A stretch of 64,000 nt of DNA from Cenococcum geophilum 1.58 (taxonomy: Eukaryota > Ascomycota > Dothideomycetes > Gloniales > Gloniaceae). The position numbers were made by a program, and so were the translations under genes. Of the stretch, positions 36,645 through 48,282 are shown one piece after another. The notes under the pieces are model-generated. The model worked only from the letters and a program-made list of their open reading frames with translations. It was not told the DNA's origin and ran no database searches. The DNA lies in the NCBI GenBank assembly GCA_001692895.1, contig KV748184.1, forward strand, positions 1,798,001 through 1,862,000, in the 5' to 3' direction. Every line of letters begins with the position of its first letter. The first letter of the stretch is position 1.

Positions 36645-39600
36645 CTATAACAGCGGCGTCTGACCATAGGTGGTGTCCTTAGACTCTAGTTTAGCGCCCT
36701 TCTCAAGCAGCAGCTCCATCACCGCCTTGTGCCCATTCCGTGCAGCCCATAACAGCGGCGTCTGACCATAGGTGTTATCCTTAGACTCTAGCTCAGCGCC
36801 CTTCTCAAGCAGCAGCTTCACCACCGCCTCATGCCCATTCCGTGCAGCCCACAACAGCGGCGTCTGACCATAGGTGGTGTCCTTAGACTCTAGCTCAGCG
36901 CCCTTCTCGAGCAGCAGCTTCACCACCGCCTCGTGCCCGTTCTCTGCAGCCCACAACAGCGGCGTCCAATCATGGGTGTCCTTAGACTCTAGCTCAGCGC
37001 CCTTCTCGAGCAGCAGCTTCACCACCACCTCATGCCCGTTCCGTGTAGCCCACGACAGCGGCGTCTGACCATAGGTGGTGTCCTTAGACTCTAGCTCAGC
37101 GCCCTTCTCGATCAGCAGCTTCACCACCGCCTTGTGCCCATTCCGTGCAGCCCACGACAGCGGCGTCTGACCATAGGTGGTGTCCTTAGACTCTAGCTCA
37201 GCGCCCTTCTCGATCAGCAGCTTCACCACCGCCTCATGCCCTTTCTCTGCAGCCCACGGCAGCGGCGTCTGACCATAGGTGGTGTTCTTGGACTCTAGCT
37301 TAGCGCCCTTCTCGAGCAGCAGCTTCACCACCGCCTCATGCTCATTCCGTGTAGCCCACGACAGCGGCATCTGACCATAGGTGGTGTCCTTGGACTCTAG
37401 CTCAGCGCCCTTCTCAAGCAGCAGCTCCACCACCGCCTCGTGCCTGTTTTCTGCAGCCCACGACAGCGGCGTCCAACCATAGGTATCCTTAGACTCTAGC
37501 TCAGCGCCCTTCTCAAGCAGCAGCTTCACCACCGCCTTGTGCCCATTCCGTGCAGCCCACGACAGCGGCGTCCAACCACAGATGGTGTCCTTAGACTCCA
37601 GCTTAGCACCCTTCTCTAGCAGCAGCTTTACCACCGCCTTATGCCCGTTCTGCGCAGCCCACGACAGCGGCGTCTGACCATAGGTGGTGTCCTTAGACTC
37701 CAGCTCAGTGCCCTTCTCGAGCAGCAGCTTCACCACTGCCTCGTGCCCGTTCCTTGCAGCCCACAACAGCAACGCCCAAACATAGGCGATGTCTTTGGAC
37801 TCCGGCTCAGCGCCCTTCTCAAGCAGCAGCTTCACTACCGCCTTATGCCCACCCCATGCAGCCCACAACAGCGGAGTCCAGCTATAGGCGTCCTTAGACT
37901 CTAGCTCAGTGCCCTTTTCAAGCAGCAGCTTCACTACCGCCTCGTGCCCGTTCCGTGCAGCCCACGACAGCGGTGACCAACCATAGGTGGTGCTCTCGGA
38001 CTCCAGCTCGGCGCCCTTCTCGAGCAGCAGCTTCACCACTGCCTCGTGCCCGTACTCTGCCGCATATGACAGTGGCATCCGTCCGTGAGAATCCTTAACA
38101 TCTAGGTTATGCCTATTCTTAAATAGGGCCATTACTATCTCTCTTAATCCAAAGTATGCTGCAAGGTGTACTCCTGTTGTTAATGTTGGCCCTCTTTGAC
38201 CATAGTCCGTGAAGTTTCTAGAAACCATCATTGCCTGGCTGGAGGCAGATACCTTAGCTTCACTCTCAAGAAGTCCCAGAACTAACTGTACCACATCCCC
38301 TTCAGTAGCATAAGCGTGATATCCCCAGTTACGCGCAGCATAATCATAGAGAGCATTAGACCGTAATCGTGCCTCAAATTCCTCATTTGTTGGACAGAAA
38401 CCAGATTCAAAAGCATCGAATGATAGATAGGTAACGCAGGTTATTGTGATATCGTTCTGAGCATTAGGGAACCAAAAGTTCCAAGTCCGCTCAAAGTACT
38501 CCTGTGTTGTATAGTGGACTAGGCGAATAATGCCGCTCTCTTTATCAATAGTGACCAAGCCAGCACAAACAGAAAGCATTACTTCAGTGTCCCGGAGATT
38601 GTCCGGGTCAAGTGCCAACTCACCGACCTCCACGGCAAGAGCGTGCTGGAGCTCCAAAGTATTTAGTGGTCTCTTTGTGCAAGTGATCCACAATAGAACA
38701 CGCTTGGCAAGGTCTCGAAGGCCTTGTCTCTGAAATTCGATCCTCTGCAGAGCTTCCTTGTAGGCATCATCTAATTCTTCTGATCCTTTTGGGAGTTTTC
38801 CCAATGCGCATGTAATCTCTTTTTTGGTTGTCTTATCCATAAGTGAATCCAGATGAAGCTGGGCGAGGAGAAACCTGACTAAATGTTATTCTTGCTGGGC
38901 CTTTCCATAACCGCAGGAGAAGCAACTTACATCCCGTCAATAGCTTCAATGATTTTAGTCTTAATTTTCTCTTGCAGGTCAGGGCTGCGTAAGACGAATG
39001 ATGGCAGCTGTGATATATGGCCTTCCAGATATCTCCGCACGTCATTGTCACTAGCACGAATATCCACTAACATGCTTCCTTTAAACTCCTTCTCAATTTC
39101 CGGGATATATCGTGAAGTTGCAAAGATATTTGCCCTAGTCTTGACCTGAAGATTGAAGATCTCTGACAGGAACCTCCCGCGACTTCCATCGGAGACTCGA
39201 CATTCGTCAAGTGCATCAACTATAATGAAGGTCCTTGAATAATAAGCGGCGACGGAGTGCAATGCTTCTAAGACTTCGCTAAATGATGGCCGCGTTCGTT
39301 TGCCTTTATGGTAAGTGTGGAGGTTTTCCACGCTTTTAGGTATATAAGGCTGTTCTTGGACCAACTGCTTCACTAGACTCAGAAGTAGATCAGTGACATT
39401 TTGTTCATACTGTTGTCGAAAATTGCAATACAGGTATGCAATGCCGACAGCAGGGTCACTCCGGAATTTGTCGTGGAGGTGGTGGACAACAATAGACGTG
39501 ATTATGGTCTTGCCTGCTCCGGGAATGCCCGGGCAGAAGAGAGTCTGCTTGCTTTGATCAAGCCACTCATTGAATTCCTTCGAATCTAGCAACCATTGTC

Positions 39601-40770
39601 CAGTTCCCGCTTGTCGCCTCCTAATATAGTCGCTCTGCTGAGGACCATAGTCAACCGGCGTAAGCCAATCAAGGATTTTCTGACGGTCTTGGTCATCTTG
39701 TCGCTGTTTAACTCGATGAATGTCCTCTTCTACAGCTGAAGAGATATAACTATATATGATTAGTGAAACCATGCATTGAATTGGCTATCTGACGCTAATA
39801 CACACCGCTTTACTTCATCAATTGGCATATGGAAGAAAAGCTGTCTCGCATACGCCGCTGCCGCCGCTGCCGCATATCCATGCCACACATCGTTCTTGTG
39901 TGAGTCACTATAGTCCGAGATTCCGCGGATGACGATGCAAGGGAAGTCGACCAACGCTCCAGCAGCCTCCATCTCAAAACATAGCACCCCATATGCTTCC
40001 GCCAAACAGTCCCTCAACTCTCCACTCCTGATAACCAGCTCACCCGATGCGATGGTCCCCATGTGGACGACCACACGAGAGTTTCTCTCGTCCTCATCGC
40101 CGGAGAAACGCTGCACACGCCGTGTAGGATCGCATCCGCATTCATCGCACGATAGCCTCGGGTCCGGATGGATGTGGCTTGGCGGATAGAGATGGTCGTG
40201 GCCTAAACCGGGATGCCTATACTTTCTAAGCCCCGGAATGTTCGTGTTGATTCTTTTTACATTCTCCGTGACTGGGTCCTCGAGCATCCTCTCGCGCTGG
40301 GCTTCTAAGTCTAGTGCCGCATTTAGGAGCACCCTTGGCGGTGGGGCCAGAACCCCCGTGCGCGTAAAATGGCCCGCCTCTGCTTTTCCGTGGTCGTATT
40401 GTACTGCACCTGAGTGTTGACCTGTGGGCTTGCTGACCACGACGTCACCGAGCCGGATTATTCCGCTGTCTGTTTTCCTTGGTACGCCGCCCCCGATGCC
40501 GACCAACATGCCGAATCTGAGGTTCGAAAAGGTGGTCATCATCTGAGCAACAACCGTAGCGGCGGGGCTATTTCCTGCTTGATGCAGACCCGCGATAACC
40601 ACGTTATGACCTCCGATACTGCCTAAGTTATAGACGTTGTGATCGGCCGGTGGCTGCTCGAGGCGCTCATGGTCCTCATCCAACATCTCCAATGCAGCGA
40701 CTTTCTCTACCTTGAGGGGACAGATCCATCCGACCGTATAATCTCCATGACTCAATCTCTTCTTCGACAT
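36645..40770 (-). CDS. NLR-like protein: nucleoside phosphorylase, NACHT, ankyrin repeats
   Basis: Three exons (40770-39806, 39749-38931, 38874-36645) give 1337 residues in frame. Residues about 10-320 form a PNP_UDP_1 domain ([53 protein letters not shown]). The NACHT NTPase follows (about 370-590) with Walker [10 protein letters not shown] and Walker [11 protein letters not shown], then a winged-helix-like linker. From about residue 810 there are 15 full ankyrin repeats of 33-34 residues, very alike ([21 protein letters not shown]). Such fungal NLRs are thought to act in non-self recognition and incompatibility cell death. The last codon is a TAG at 36645 where neighbouring repeats have TGG (Trp), and repeats continue beyond it. 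Start [16 protein letters not shown] matches the family. Confidence 0.9.
36660..38100 (-). repeat. Tandem array of about 100-bp ankyrin coding units
   Basis: About 15 consecutive 99- or 102-bp units highly similar at DNA level, e.g. recurring gtccttagactctagctcag on the plus strand. Long identical runs suggest recent expansion by unequal exchange or conversion; alternation of E/K and R/E codons distinguishes units. Confidence 0.9.
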
Positions 40771-43166
40771 CGTGGAGAGGATACGCCATCAACGCATCGC
40801 TTTTCGGGCTTCGGTGACTGTGCGGTGTGGTCGCTGAGCAAAGAGAGGCTTATATTATGTGAAGGTAAGATGGACTTCCAAAGAGTTCGTCCGTACGAAC
40901 GCGGCAGCAATTACCGCCAATATATTTTCAGCCGCAGCAAGCACTGTTTCCAACCTTATTAATTAGCCCATTGAAAGTCCAAAGTAGATGCGCCTACCAT
41001 AACAGAGCGAAGTGAACGAAAGGAAACCGTGATACCAAAATTGGGGCCATATATGTTCCTCAGCCTCGTGAGGCATTATGGCGGGGTTGAGTCGACATGA
41101 GCTAAACATAGGACATGTCGACCTTTGGATTTCAGATCAGCCACATCCAAAGAGCAAAAGGAACGGGCGAAAAGCCAAAACCCTTGTGTGGTCTGCTTAA
41201 AAAGAAGAAATCGAGCAACTTATATACGAAACCCAGCTGATGCAGCTCTTGGTACCTTCAAACAGATGGTACGGAGGCCGTCTCTCAGAGCTAGGAGCGA
41301 AGGCGGCATGAGAGTGTCAGTTGCAAGGGACACAACCGAGAACGTCTTCTGGTTCAGCCCTAGCCGCACACAGGGATGAGGAGTGATACTATTCTTGGGA
41401 TTTTAAGAAGCCGATTTCGCTAGTGACTGTACCTGTCTCCTCTCCACCGTCTCTGTTCATCCCAGACTGCCCCATCCTCAGTCCTTCCGACAAAATATCT
41501 TCGAATTAATCCCAGCCTCCCACTAAAGCCAACTATAGTCAAGCCTCCCCACGAGAATCACACAAGTAACTCAGAATTGACCGTTCCAGAGATCACCCCT
41601 ATCTGTCCTTGGCGCCTACAACCCTTCAATCCTTGTCATTTCCGTTTACCATGTCCTTTCTGCCCTCCGCCATGTCTATAGCTTTATATCGCACAAACAG
41701 GAAGCTTTTAAAATGGAATTAATGCTGTCTACGCCCCACAACCCTTTACTCGAACCTCAAATATACGCATGACGGAACAGTTTCGCCGCCTATGAACGTG
41801 CTAAAGCGTGTCACTTGAACGGCATGGATAATTTCCCGTTCTTCACGATGGCAGTGATACTTTGGAATATAGCTGGATTGAAGGTCTGCATTGGAGACCG
41901 GTTGGCTTTGCTGGAACGCTCTTCGCAGTTATGTTGACAGATACAGTACTAACAGTAGCGTTCTTGATCACGAATGGCAATAGACTGATGTCACTGAGGT
42001 GCAGTCTTTGGGCTGTTGGGTCGGGGTTGTGTGTGAGAGTTACATGAGAATTACGCCCTAAGTAACAGCATGGTAAGCGGCAGAAATCTTTCTGATCAAA
42101 GACTTCAGTGCGAGTCATATCATTGCCAACCGCTTATATATTCGCTGGTCACCTATTAAACCACTAGCGCCGGAAGTGCATCATTTTTTTCTTGCAAACA
42201 CTCAAGTTAACTTGGAGGTATATTAGATACTGAGGGTTACCTAAAAGGACGTCCATGAATCTAGCTCCTGTCCAACATACTCGAACATCAAACCCAGACA
42301 ATAACTACCAAGGCGAACTGAAACCGGTAAAATTAATCGCAAAAGCAGAGGCGGATGAAAGGGGGAGAACAGAATAAGACCCACGAGGGTTTAGAGCGGC
42401 GAGGTGCCCTTATATTTTGATGGTGTTAGAACTCTAGTAATTAGCCTTGTCATTATAATTCTGCATACCTCATAGCTTCCGTGTAATACTATGAGTTATG
42501 GGAGGACAATTCCCAATCAAATGAAGGCGCATGAGAGAGAAAGCAATGCTTCCGCGGTCGATACGTGGTACCATGCACGCTTCCCGAGACAAATCCAAAC
42601 GCAGACTCTACGATGAAGAACAGGCTACCAGGGCCGAATATCGATGCTCCAAACATGGCGGACGTCAGTCCGAAGAGTTTTAGCATCGGAGATCGCGTAT
42701 CTCAACGATCCTTTACGAATCGACGCGTGCACACCGTTGCAGTAGTTGCTGAAACCATTATTCTGAGCATACAAAAAGGAAAATAAAAAATGACCACTAA
42801 ACGGGTAACATCACCTATTGAACTTCTCCGCGGAATAAGTTGGGTTTCAAGGAGATAAACCTACAGCAGGCCAGGCTCGCTTCATGTAATGATTAACGGA
42901 GGCTCGTGCGCAAGGTTGGTGAAAGTAGTTCGTGACTAGCAACCTAGGTGAACGCTATTGGCCTAGAAAGATCATGATTCTAGGATTTCGTCTGCAGCAA
43001 AACGCCAAGATCACGGCAAATACCGATCATGTCACAAAACCTTATTGTTCAGCTGCGCTAGCGCCGCTACTCCACAAACTCAGGGGGGAGCTCTGACCAT
43101 CACAGATGAGGCGGAGCTCTCAGGCTCCCAGTTTTCTGTCCTTGCTGCCTAGTCACATTTTATGGA
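40771..43166. other. Gene-poor intergenic region
   Basis: About 2.4 kb upstream of the NLR. Frames at 41843-42118 and 42489-42686 (minus) are short, the latter with a hydrophobic stretch LFGLTSAMFGASIFG, but there is no family match and no spliced model I trust. Confidence 0.5.
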
Positions 43167-43174
43167 TATAAAAG
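43167..43174 (+). promoter_or_regulatory. TATA box upstream of the DUF4139 gene
   Basis: tataaaag about 125 bp before the start codon at 43300. Confidence 0.45.
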
Positions 43175-43299
43175 CTTACGAGTGGGCTGCTGTTCAATAG
43201 CAAGAGTTTTCTTGAATCTGTCAAAACTTCCTGGAGCTTTGCTTCCAATATTCTAATTCCAATCCCACCTGGGTAACCCAAGTCATCGCCAAGACTAAG

Positions 43300-45654
43300 A
43301 TGACGTTTAATATTCCAAAGCAGGTGATCTTGATCAAGGACCTGTCAACCAAGTCGGTTATTCTCTATCCATCCAGAGCCCATATTGTTAGAGACATCAA
43401 TGATGTCATGCTCAAACCAGGACCAAACGAAATCGAGATTTACGGGCTCACTCCAACGGTGGATGAGCATTCAATTCAGATTGAAGGCCGAGGAGCAGCA
43501 ACTATAGTCGACATGACTATTGATTTGGTTCCAAATCGCGACATCTTTGAAGAGGTGTACCCCAAAGAATCGTATGAATCCAGCAGCGAATCTGAATACG
43601 AATACGTGGACAGTGATGATGAAGTTGAGAGTGTCAGTAAGATCTCTAAGGAGCTCAAGGACCTGCGTGCCGAGGCAGCAGAGGCAGTGGAGATGCAGAA
43701 TTCGGCAAATCAGCGTCTGGTGGCACTAGACAGGTACGCGAAGTCTGTTGCTGCAGAGCACAACACCCCAGACGATGTTGGCAAATTACTCGAGAAATAT
43801 GAAACAGACCGACTCGCCATATACAAAGCCCACACCTCAGCCACCAAGGCGATTGAAGGTTTGAACAAGAGAATAGCTCGGAAGGAGAACGAGAAGCTCA
43901 ATGCTGGAAAGGGATACCGTAAAGAAAAGAAAGGCCTCACGAAGCAGAAAGAGAAGGATCGACGTAGAAAGGAGCTTCGAATGGCTGAGCGAAAAAAGGA
44001 AGCGAAGCACACCGAACAGGAGCGCCTTAGATATTGGCCGAAGAAAGTCTACAAAGTCACTCTTCAACTTGAGACTTCGTCAACTGAGACTCCTTCTTCA
44101 TCCCGGCGAGGCTCTGTGGATTCGGTTACTCTAGCACAATCGCCGCTCCCAGAATCTGGAAAGGCTGAATCCGCCACCGAGACAATAATATCTTTGTCTC
44201 TTTCGTATGTGACGAAAGAAGCTGGGTGGTCCCCCCGTTACGACTTGAAGATCTCCTCTCTCCAAAAATCTGCGATGATAGTCTATCACACGGAATTCCT
44301 GAATCGTACTGGAGAGACTTGGAAAGACACCAAACTCTCCTTCTCTACATCCCAAACATCTTACCAAGGGCTCGATGACGTTGTTCCATTCATGCACGCT
44401 TGGCGCGTCAAGCTTGGTAAGTACGGATCGGGCGAAGAAGGTCTTTTGAGCACCGAAGAGGCCCAAAAACCTCGCTCAGGACGGCCAACTGTAGATACGT
44501 TTAACCGCAGTGAAGTGTTTGGGGTAGATGGAAATTACGTCGCACCGTTTGAGAAGAAACTTGCGCAGCAAACAGCACCACCTGGTGTATCTCGCACTGC
44601 TCGACAGATACCCCAAGCTCAAACATCTATGGCCTTTGGAGGATTTGGGCCAACCACTAATATGCAAAGCAGCCATTCTATGATGATGCAACAACCGCAA
44701 AATGCTTGGGGCACAAGCCAAGTATTGCAACAAGGATGTAAAGAGCTAGACAGTGGAATCCAGCAGGCACGAGGGGGACGGAAATCAGGGGGTGCTTTGC
44801 TAAGAATGCGTCATAGAAGCACTGCAGAAGGGAGCGAAAAGGAAGAGCAGGTGGAAGAGTCCTACGACCCCACAATAGAGGACAGCGAGTATTCCGCAAC
44901 TGTTGAGTTCGAGGAATCAGTTTGGGAGGATAGCGGGCTAACGGCAACATACGATGTGCCTGGCGCTCGTACTCTTATTCCATCATCAATGACTCGTCGC
45001 CACAAGATTGTGTCCTTGAACGCAGCAAACATACATCTTTCGCACATCTGCGTCCCCAAGTTGCGTGCTGCGGCTTTCTTGCGAGCCAAGATACGAAATC
45101 CGTCCAGCTCCGTTACCCTACTCAAGGGCTCTGCAGGAGTAACGCTGGATGGAAGTTTCCTTGGCAATATGACACTTCCACGTGTCTCCCCTGGGCAACT
45201 CTTCGATCTGCCCCTTGGAGTGGACCCTGGAATCCACATCAACTACCCGAAACCAAGTGTTCACCGAAGTACGCAAGGGATCATGTTCAATAAAGAAAGT
45301 GCTCAAGTCTTTACTCGCTCTATCTGGCTAAACAACACTAAGCCCACGCCTATCGAATTGCTCGTGATTGACCAGGTTCCGGTATCAGAAGATGAAAGGC
45401 TCAGGATTGTCATCACTGAGCCGAAAGGTTTGGCTCGTGAAGGTGACTCTGTGAAAGCAGGGACTTCGGCGAAGGCGGGAAGCAGTGGGTCGACTGCAGT
45501 GATGAAGGGCTCGTCTTGGGGTCATGCACTTGCAAAGATGAAGAAGAATGGAGAGATTAATTGGACTGTTAATTTGGAGAAGGGACAGGCATGCTTGCTG
45601 AAACTGGACTATGAGGCTAGATTGCCTCAGGCGGAGAATATCGTTCCAGCATAA
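43300..45654 (+). CDS. DUF4140/DUF4139 domain protein (mucoidy inhibitor A-like)
   Basis: Single exon, 784 residues. The N-terminal DUF4140-like part (residues about 15-110) has VILYPSRAHIVRDIN and PGPNEIEIYGLTPTVDEHSI. An acidic Ser/Glu/Asp patch and a long Lys/Glu/Arg coiled coil (about 105-240) follow. The DUF4139 region begins at SLSYVTKEAGWSPRYDLKI and continues YHTEFLNRTGETWKDTKLSF; a low-complexity Gln/Met/Ser insert (about 430-490) precedes its C-terminal half (SVWEDSGLTATYDVPG, IHLSHICVPKLRAAAFLRAK, GSAGVTLDGSFLGNMTLPRV, IELLVIDQVPVSEDERLRI). The family is widespread in fungi and bacteria with no established molecular role; I assign none. Confidence 0.92.
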   Translation: MTFNIPKQVILIKDLSTKSVILYPSRAHIVRDINDVMLKPGPNEIEIYGLTPTVDEHSIQIEGRGAATIVDMTIDLVPNRDIFEEVYPKESYESSSESEYEYVDSDDEVESVSKISKELKDLRAEAAEAVEMQNSANQRLVALDRYAKSVAAEHNTPDDVGKLLEKYETDRLAIYKAHTSATKAIEGLNKRIARKENEKLNAGKGYRKEKKGLTKQKEKDRRRKELRMAERKKEAKHTEQERLRYWPKKVYKVTLQLETSSTETPSSSRRGSVDSVTLAQSPLPESGKAESATETIISLSLSYVTKEAGWSPRYDLKISSLQKSAMIVYHTEFLNRTGETWKDTKLSFSTSQTSYQGLDDVVPFMHAWRVKLGKYGSGEEGLLSTEEAQKPRSGRPTVDTFNRSEVFGVDGNYVAPFEKKLAQQTAPPGVSRTARQIPQAQTSMAFGGFGPTTNMQSSHSMMMQQPQNAWGTSQVLQQGCKELDSGIQQARGGRKSGGALLRMRHRSTAEGSEKEEQVEESYDPTIEDSEYSATVEFEESVWEDSGLTATYDVPGARTLIPSSMTRRHKIVSLNAANIHLSHICVPKLRAAAFLRAKIRNPSSSVTLLKGSAGVTLDGSFLGNMTLPRVSPGQLFDLPLGVDPGIHINYPKPSVHRSTQGIMFNKESAQVFTRSIWLNNTKPTPIELLVIDQVPVSEDERLRIVITEPKGLAREGDSVKAGTSAKAGSSGSTAVMKGSSWGHALAKMKKNGEINWTVNLEKGQACLLKLDYEARLPQAENIVPA

Positions 45655-45962
45655 GGTAGAAAGCATTTGATTATACATGTGAAGGGTGTTACAACACCAT
45701 TAAGGTGCGCTCAACAGCCCAACAGGAATTTATTTTTGGTAGAGAATGTGAGAATATATGGAAATTTAACTTTGCGTTTCGATATTGCGGGGGAATGACT
45801 ACGAAATTCAGATTCGATGATCATGAAGCTTCCCAAAATCACAGCCGGCATGCGAATTATAAATATATCCAAACTCATTCTCCGTTTCTCTTCGTCCATC
45901 ATTAACGTCACCCTATCTTCGCAATCTAGCAAATTCTCTTACGAACAAAACAATGCATCAAC

Positions 45963-46043
45963 ATGCGCTTCTCTATCCTCCCCATCCTCGCCGTGGCATC
46001 TGCGACATTCACGTTTGATTTCAACACACGCCCTTTCAATTAG
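45963..46043 (+). CDS. Candidate secreted peptide, first exon or broken gene
   Basis: ATG 45963 opens a 26-residue frame starting MRFSILPILAVASATFTF, a convincing signal peptide, then stops at 46041. A second open stretch (46093-46241, VISPIDTNVFFNVNAAKDAS onwards) lies after a possible AG acceptor, but no donor joins the two in frame. It may be a broken small secreted protein gene. Confidence 0.3.
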   Translation: MRFSILPILAVASATFTFDFNTRPFN

Positions 46044-47724
46044 GTTCCTCATTGCGCTGTATGTTCTCCTCTTCTTCCTCACGCATGCACAGTGGTAATA
46101 AGTCCTATTGATACTAATGTCTTTTTTAATGTCAATGCGGCGAAAGATGCGTCGAATCCAGTCGTTGCGACAGGTACTCCGAAGACTTCGACTGTTTCCG
46201 TAGAGACGAAGCTTTCCGCACCACAGCGGTCTCTTGCGTGAAAGAGCTGTGGTTTCGAAGACCAACTTGGTACGTGTTTCCCGTACCCCGTTTCCATCGC
46301 GGTTGGATATCGACTGATTGGTTCATTACTCATTTTCTAGACTCGTGTAGGCCAAGAACTATTGCGGACATTTTTAATCGAGACGTTTGTATCGGCAAGG
46401 AGGGGGGGTGTTGAAGAAGTGGACAATGAAAAGCTTAGAGCCCGGCAGCATGGATAGCCAGGGGTCCACGATAACTAAAGTGGTTCTAAAGGTCCTTAAG
46501 ACTGAAGGCTCTGATCTTAAGGTGTTACTCGAGAATCTTCAATGCTCACCTGTCCGCCTCCCGTGATGGACAGATGTCGGCAATCTCGATTGAACATATC
46601 TCTTCTCAAATTTTCGTTCTTATCCGAGCCATCATGTCAAACAAACTAGTCCCTCGGGAACTAGCACGAAGATAGCTAATGAAAGAACATATACATGACT
46701 AAAACTATTATTTTGTCCCAGCCTGCCACACAAGCTCATCGGGTGATGTGGTAAGTTTCTTAGCCGAAAAAAGAGAAACGTAATTAATGCTTTGTGCTGG
46801 ATCCCGGTTCCGACGTGGCTGAGTCGCTGGTAGGCTGGAGAGGGCCACGCGCTAAGGCGGAAACGATGGGACCAAAAGCTCACTGATTGACACAAGGTGA
46901 CGGCGGCAGCCTTCCATCAGCCCTTCGCTACGGTCCTTCATCCCGTCGATGGCAAAATGTGCAGGAAGTGCAGGAAGTGCAGGAAGGCAAGCTATATATA
47001 TATACATATTTCATGTTTTCCTTCGTTCTCCGTCTCTCCCTTAACCCCCCTTTTAAATACATTCGGCTGACAAGGAGATGGAAATTGCGCCACGATGAAG
47101 CCTTGCAAGGTAAGGAAAAGAAATATAATGAATAACAAGAAGGTTCAAAGAGATGGTACTGTAAAGAGACACAGAAGCGGAGGTAGAAGAACGGGCAGGG
47201 CGTATAAGAGCAGAGTGGCGAGGCATCGACGAAAGTAGTGACGGGGAAGTAACGGAGGCAGTGAGAAGGAGGTTGCAGACAGAATGATAGATGGTAGGTA
47301 ATAGGCTAGTTTGGAGCTTCAACTAGACGTACTTAAATATTTTATGGCAGTAGCTAAGTACTAGCCTATGGGCACATGGGGTGCTATGGGAGTCGATTTG
47401 AGATGCTATTTGAGCCCTTTTTTGAGGCTCGTAGAGCTTGATTTTGGAGCCAAATGGATGTGTAGTTTTCAACTGTCGATTAATTTCTTTTTTAAAGGTT
47501 TTAGCAACCCTTTTTAAAGCTCTAGTAGCCCTTTTTCAGTGCTCTAATAGCTTTGATTAGGTAGTAGGGTAGTACTTTCACATGCAAATACGTAGATACA
47601 CGGTACATTAGAAATGTTAAATTTTTAGTCTACCATCTATCCACTGCCTCGTCTCGAGGCCTCCTTTCTACCGACAGCTCCGTCGCTACTCCACCACTAC
47701 CTCACCGTCTTACCTTTGTACGCC

Positions 47725-47800
47725 TCTGCCTCTCTGCCTCTCTGCCTCTGCCTCTACCTCTACCTCTACCTCTACCTCTACCCCTGCTCCTCTCCCTACC
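47725..47800. repeat. CT-rich hexanucleotide microsatellite
   Basis: Runs of gcctct then (ctctac)n. On the minus strand this gives an artificial Arg/Gly repeat frame. Confidence 0.85.
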
Positions 47801-48282
47801 TTTGCTCCCTACCATAATTCTATCTGTTACCCTATTAGCTATAGATTCCTCAAAAAGCAGATAGGTAGGAAGGAGAAAGAGTAGAGGGAGAGGGAGAGTG
47901 TCGAATGCCAAAATGAGCCTAGTTTAGGGGTACTACAGGGGGGGTCACCCCCTACATAAATAGCCTAGATATCCATCCATTTGATCCTCACACGAGTTCT
48001 GACAGAGAGGGAGAGGGAGAGGGGAGAGAGGCACGAAGGGAGGGATGAGGCAGGAGATGCATATATAGCCTTCACCACGGCACGGAGAAGTAGCCAATTT
48101 TGGTAGAAAAGAGGGGTATATCTCCGCCCTTGAGTGAGAATAGATTAGAAAAGGACTATTTTAGTACCTCTTTTCTAACTAGCTGAACGCCTCCATTCTA
48201 ATCGGGCGTACTGAGCCAATCTTACCTACTATCATTCAATACATTTGACATCATATCCTAGCTTATCACACATATATGCCTA

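Larger units (their letters stand above)
45655..48282. other. Gene-poor intergenic region with simple repeats
   Basis: Apart from the candidate secreted-peptide exon at 45963 and the simple repeat at 47725-47800 I see no gene. A 9-bp unit (aagtgcagg) is repeated near 46963-46986, and GA-rich tracts lie at about 48000-48040. Confidence 0.5.

Noticed and set aside
47702..47911. Arg/Gly-rich frame resembling an RGG protein
   Set aside because: Pure translation of a hexanucleotide microsatellite.
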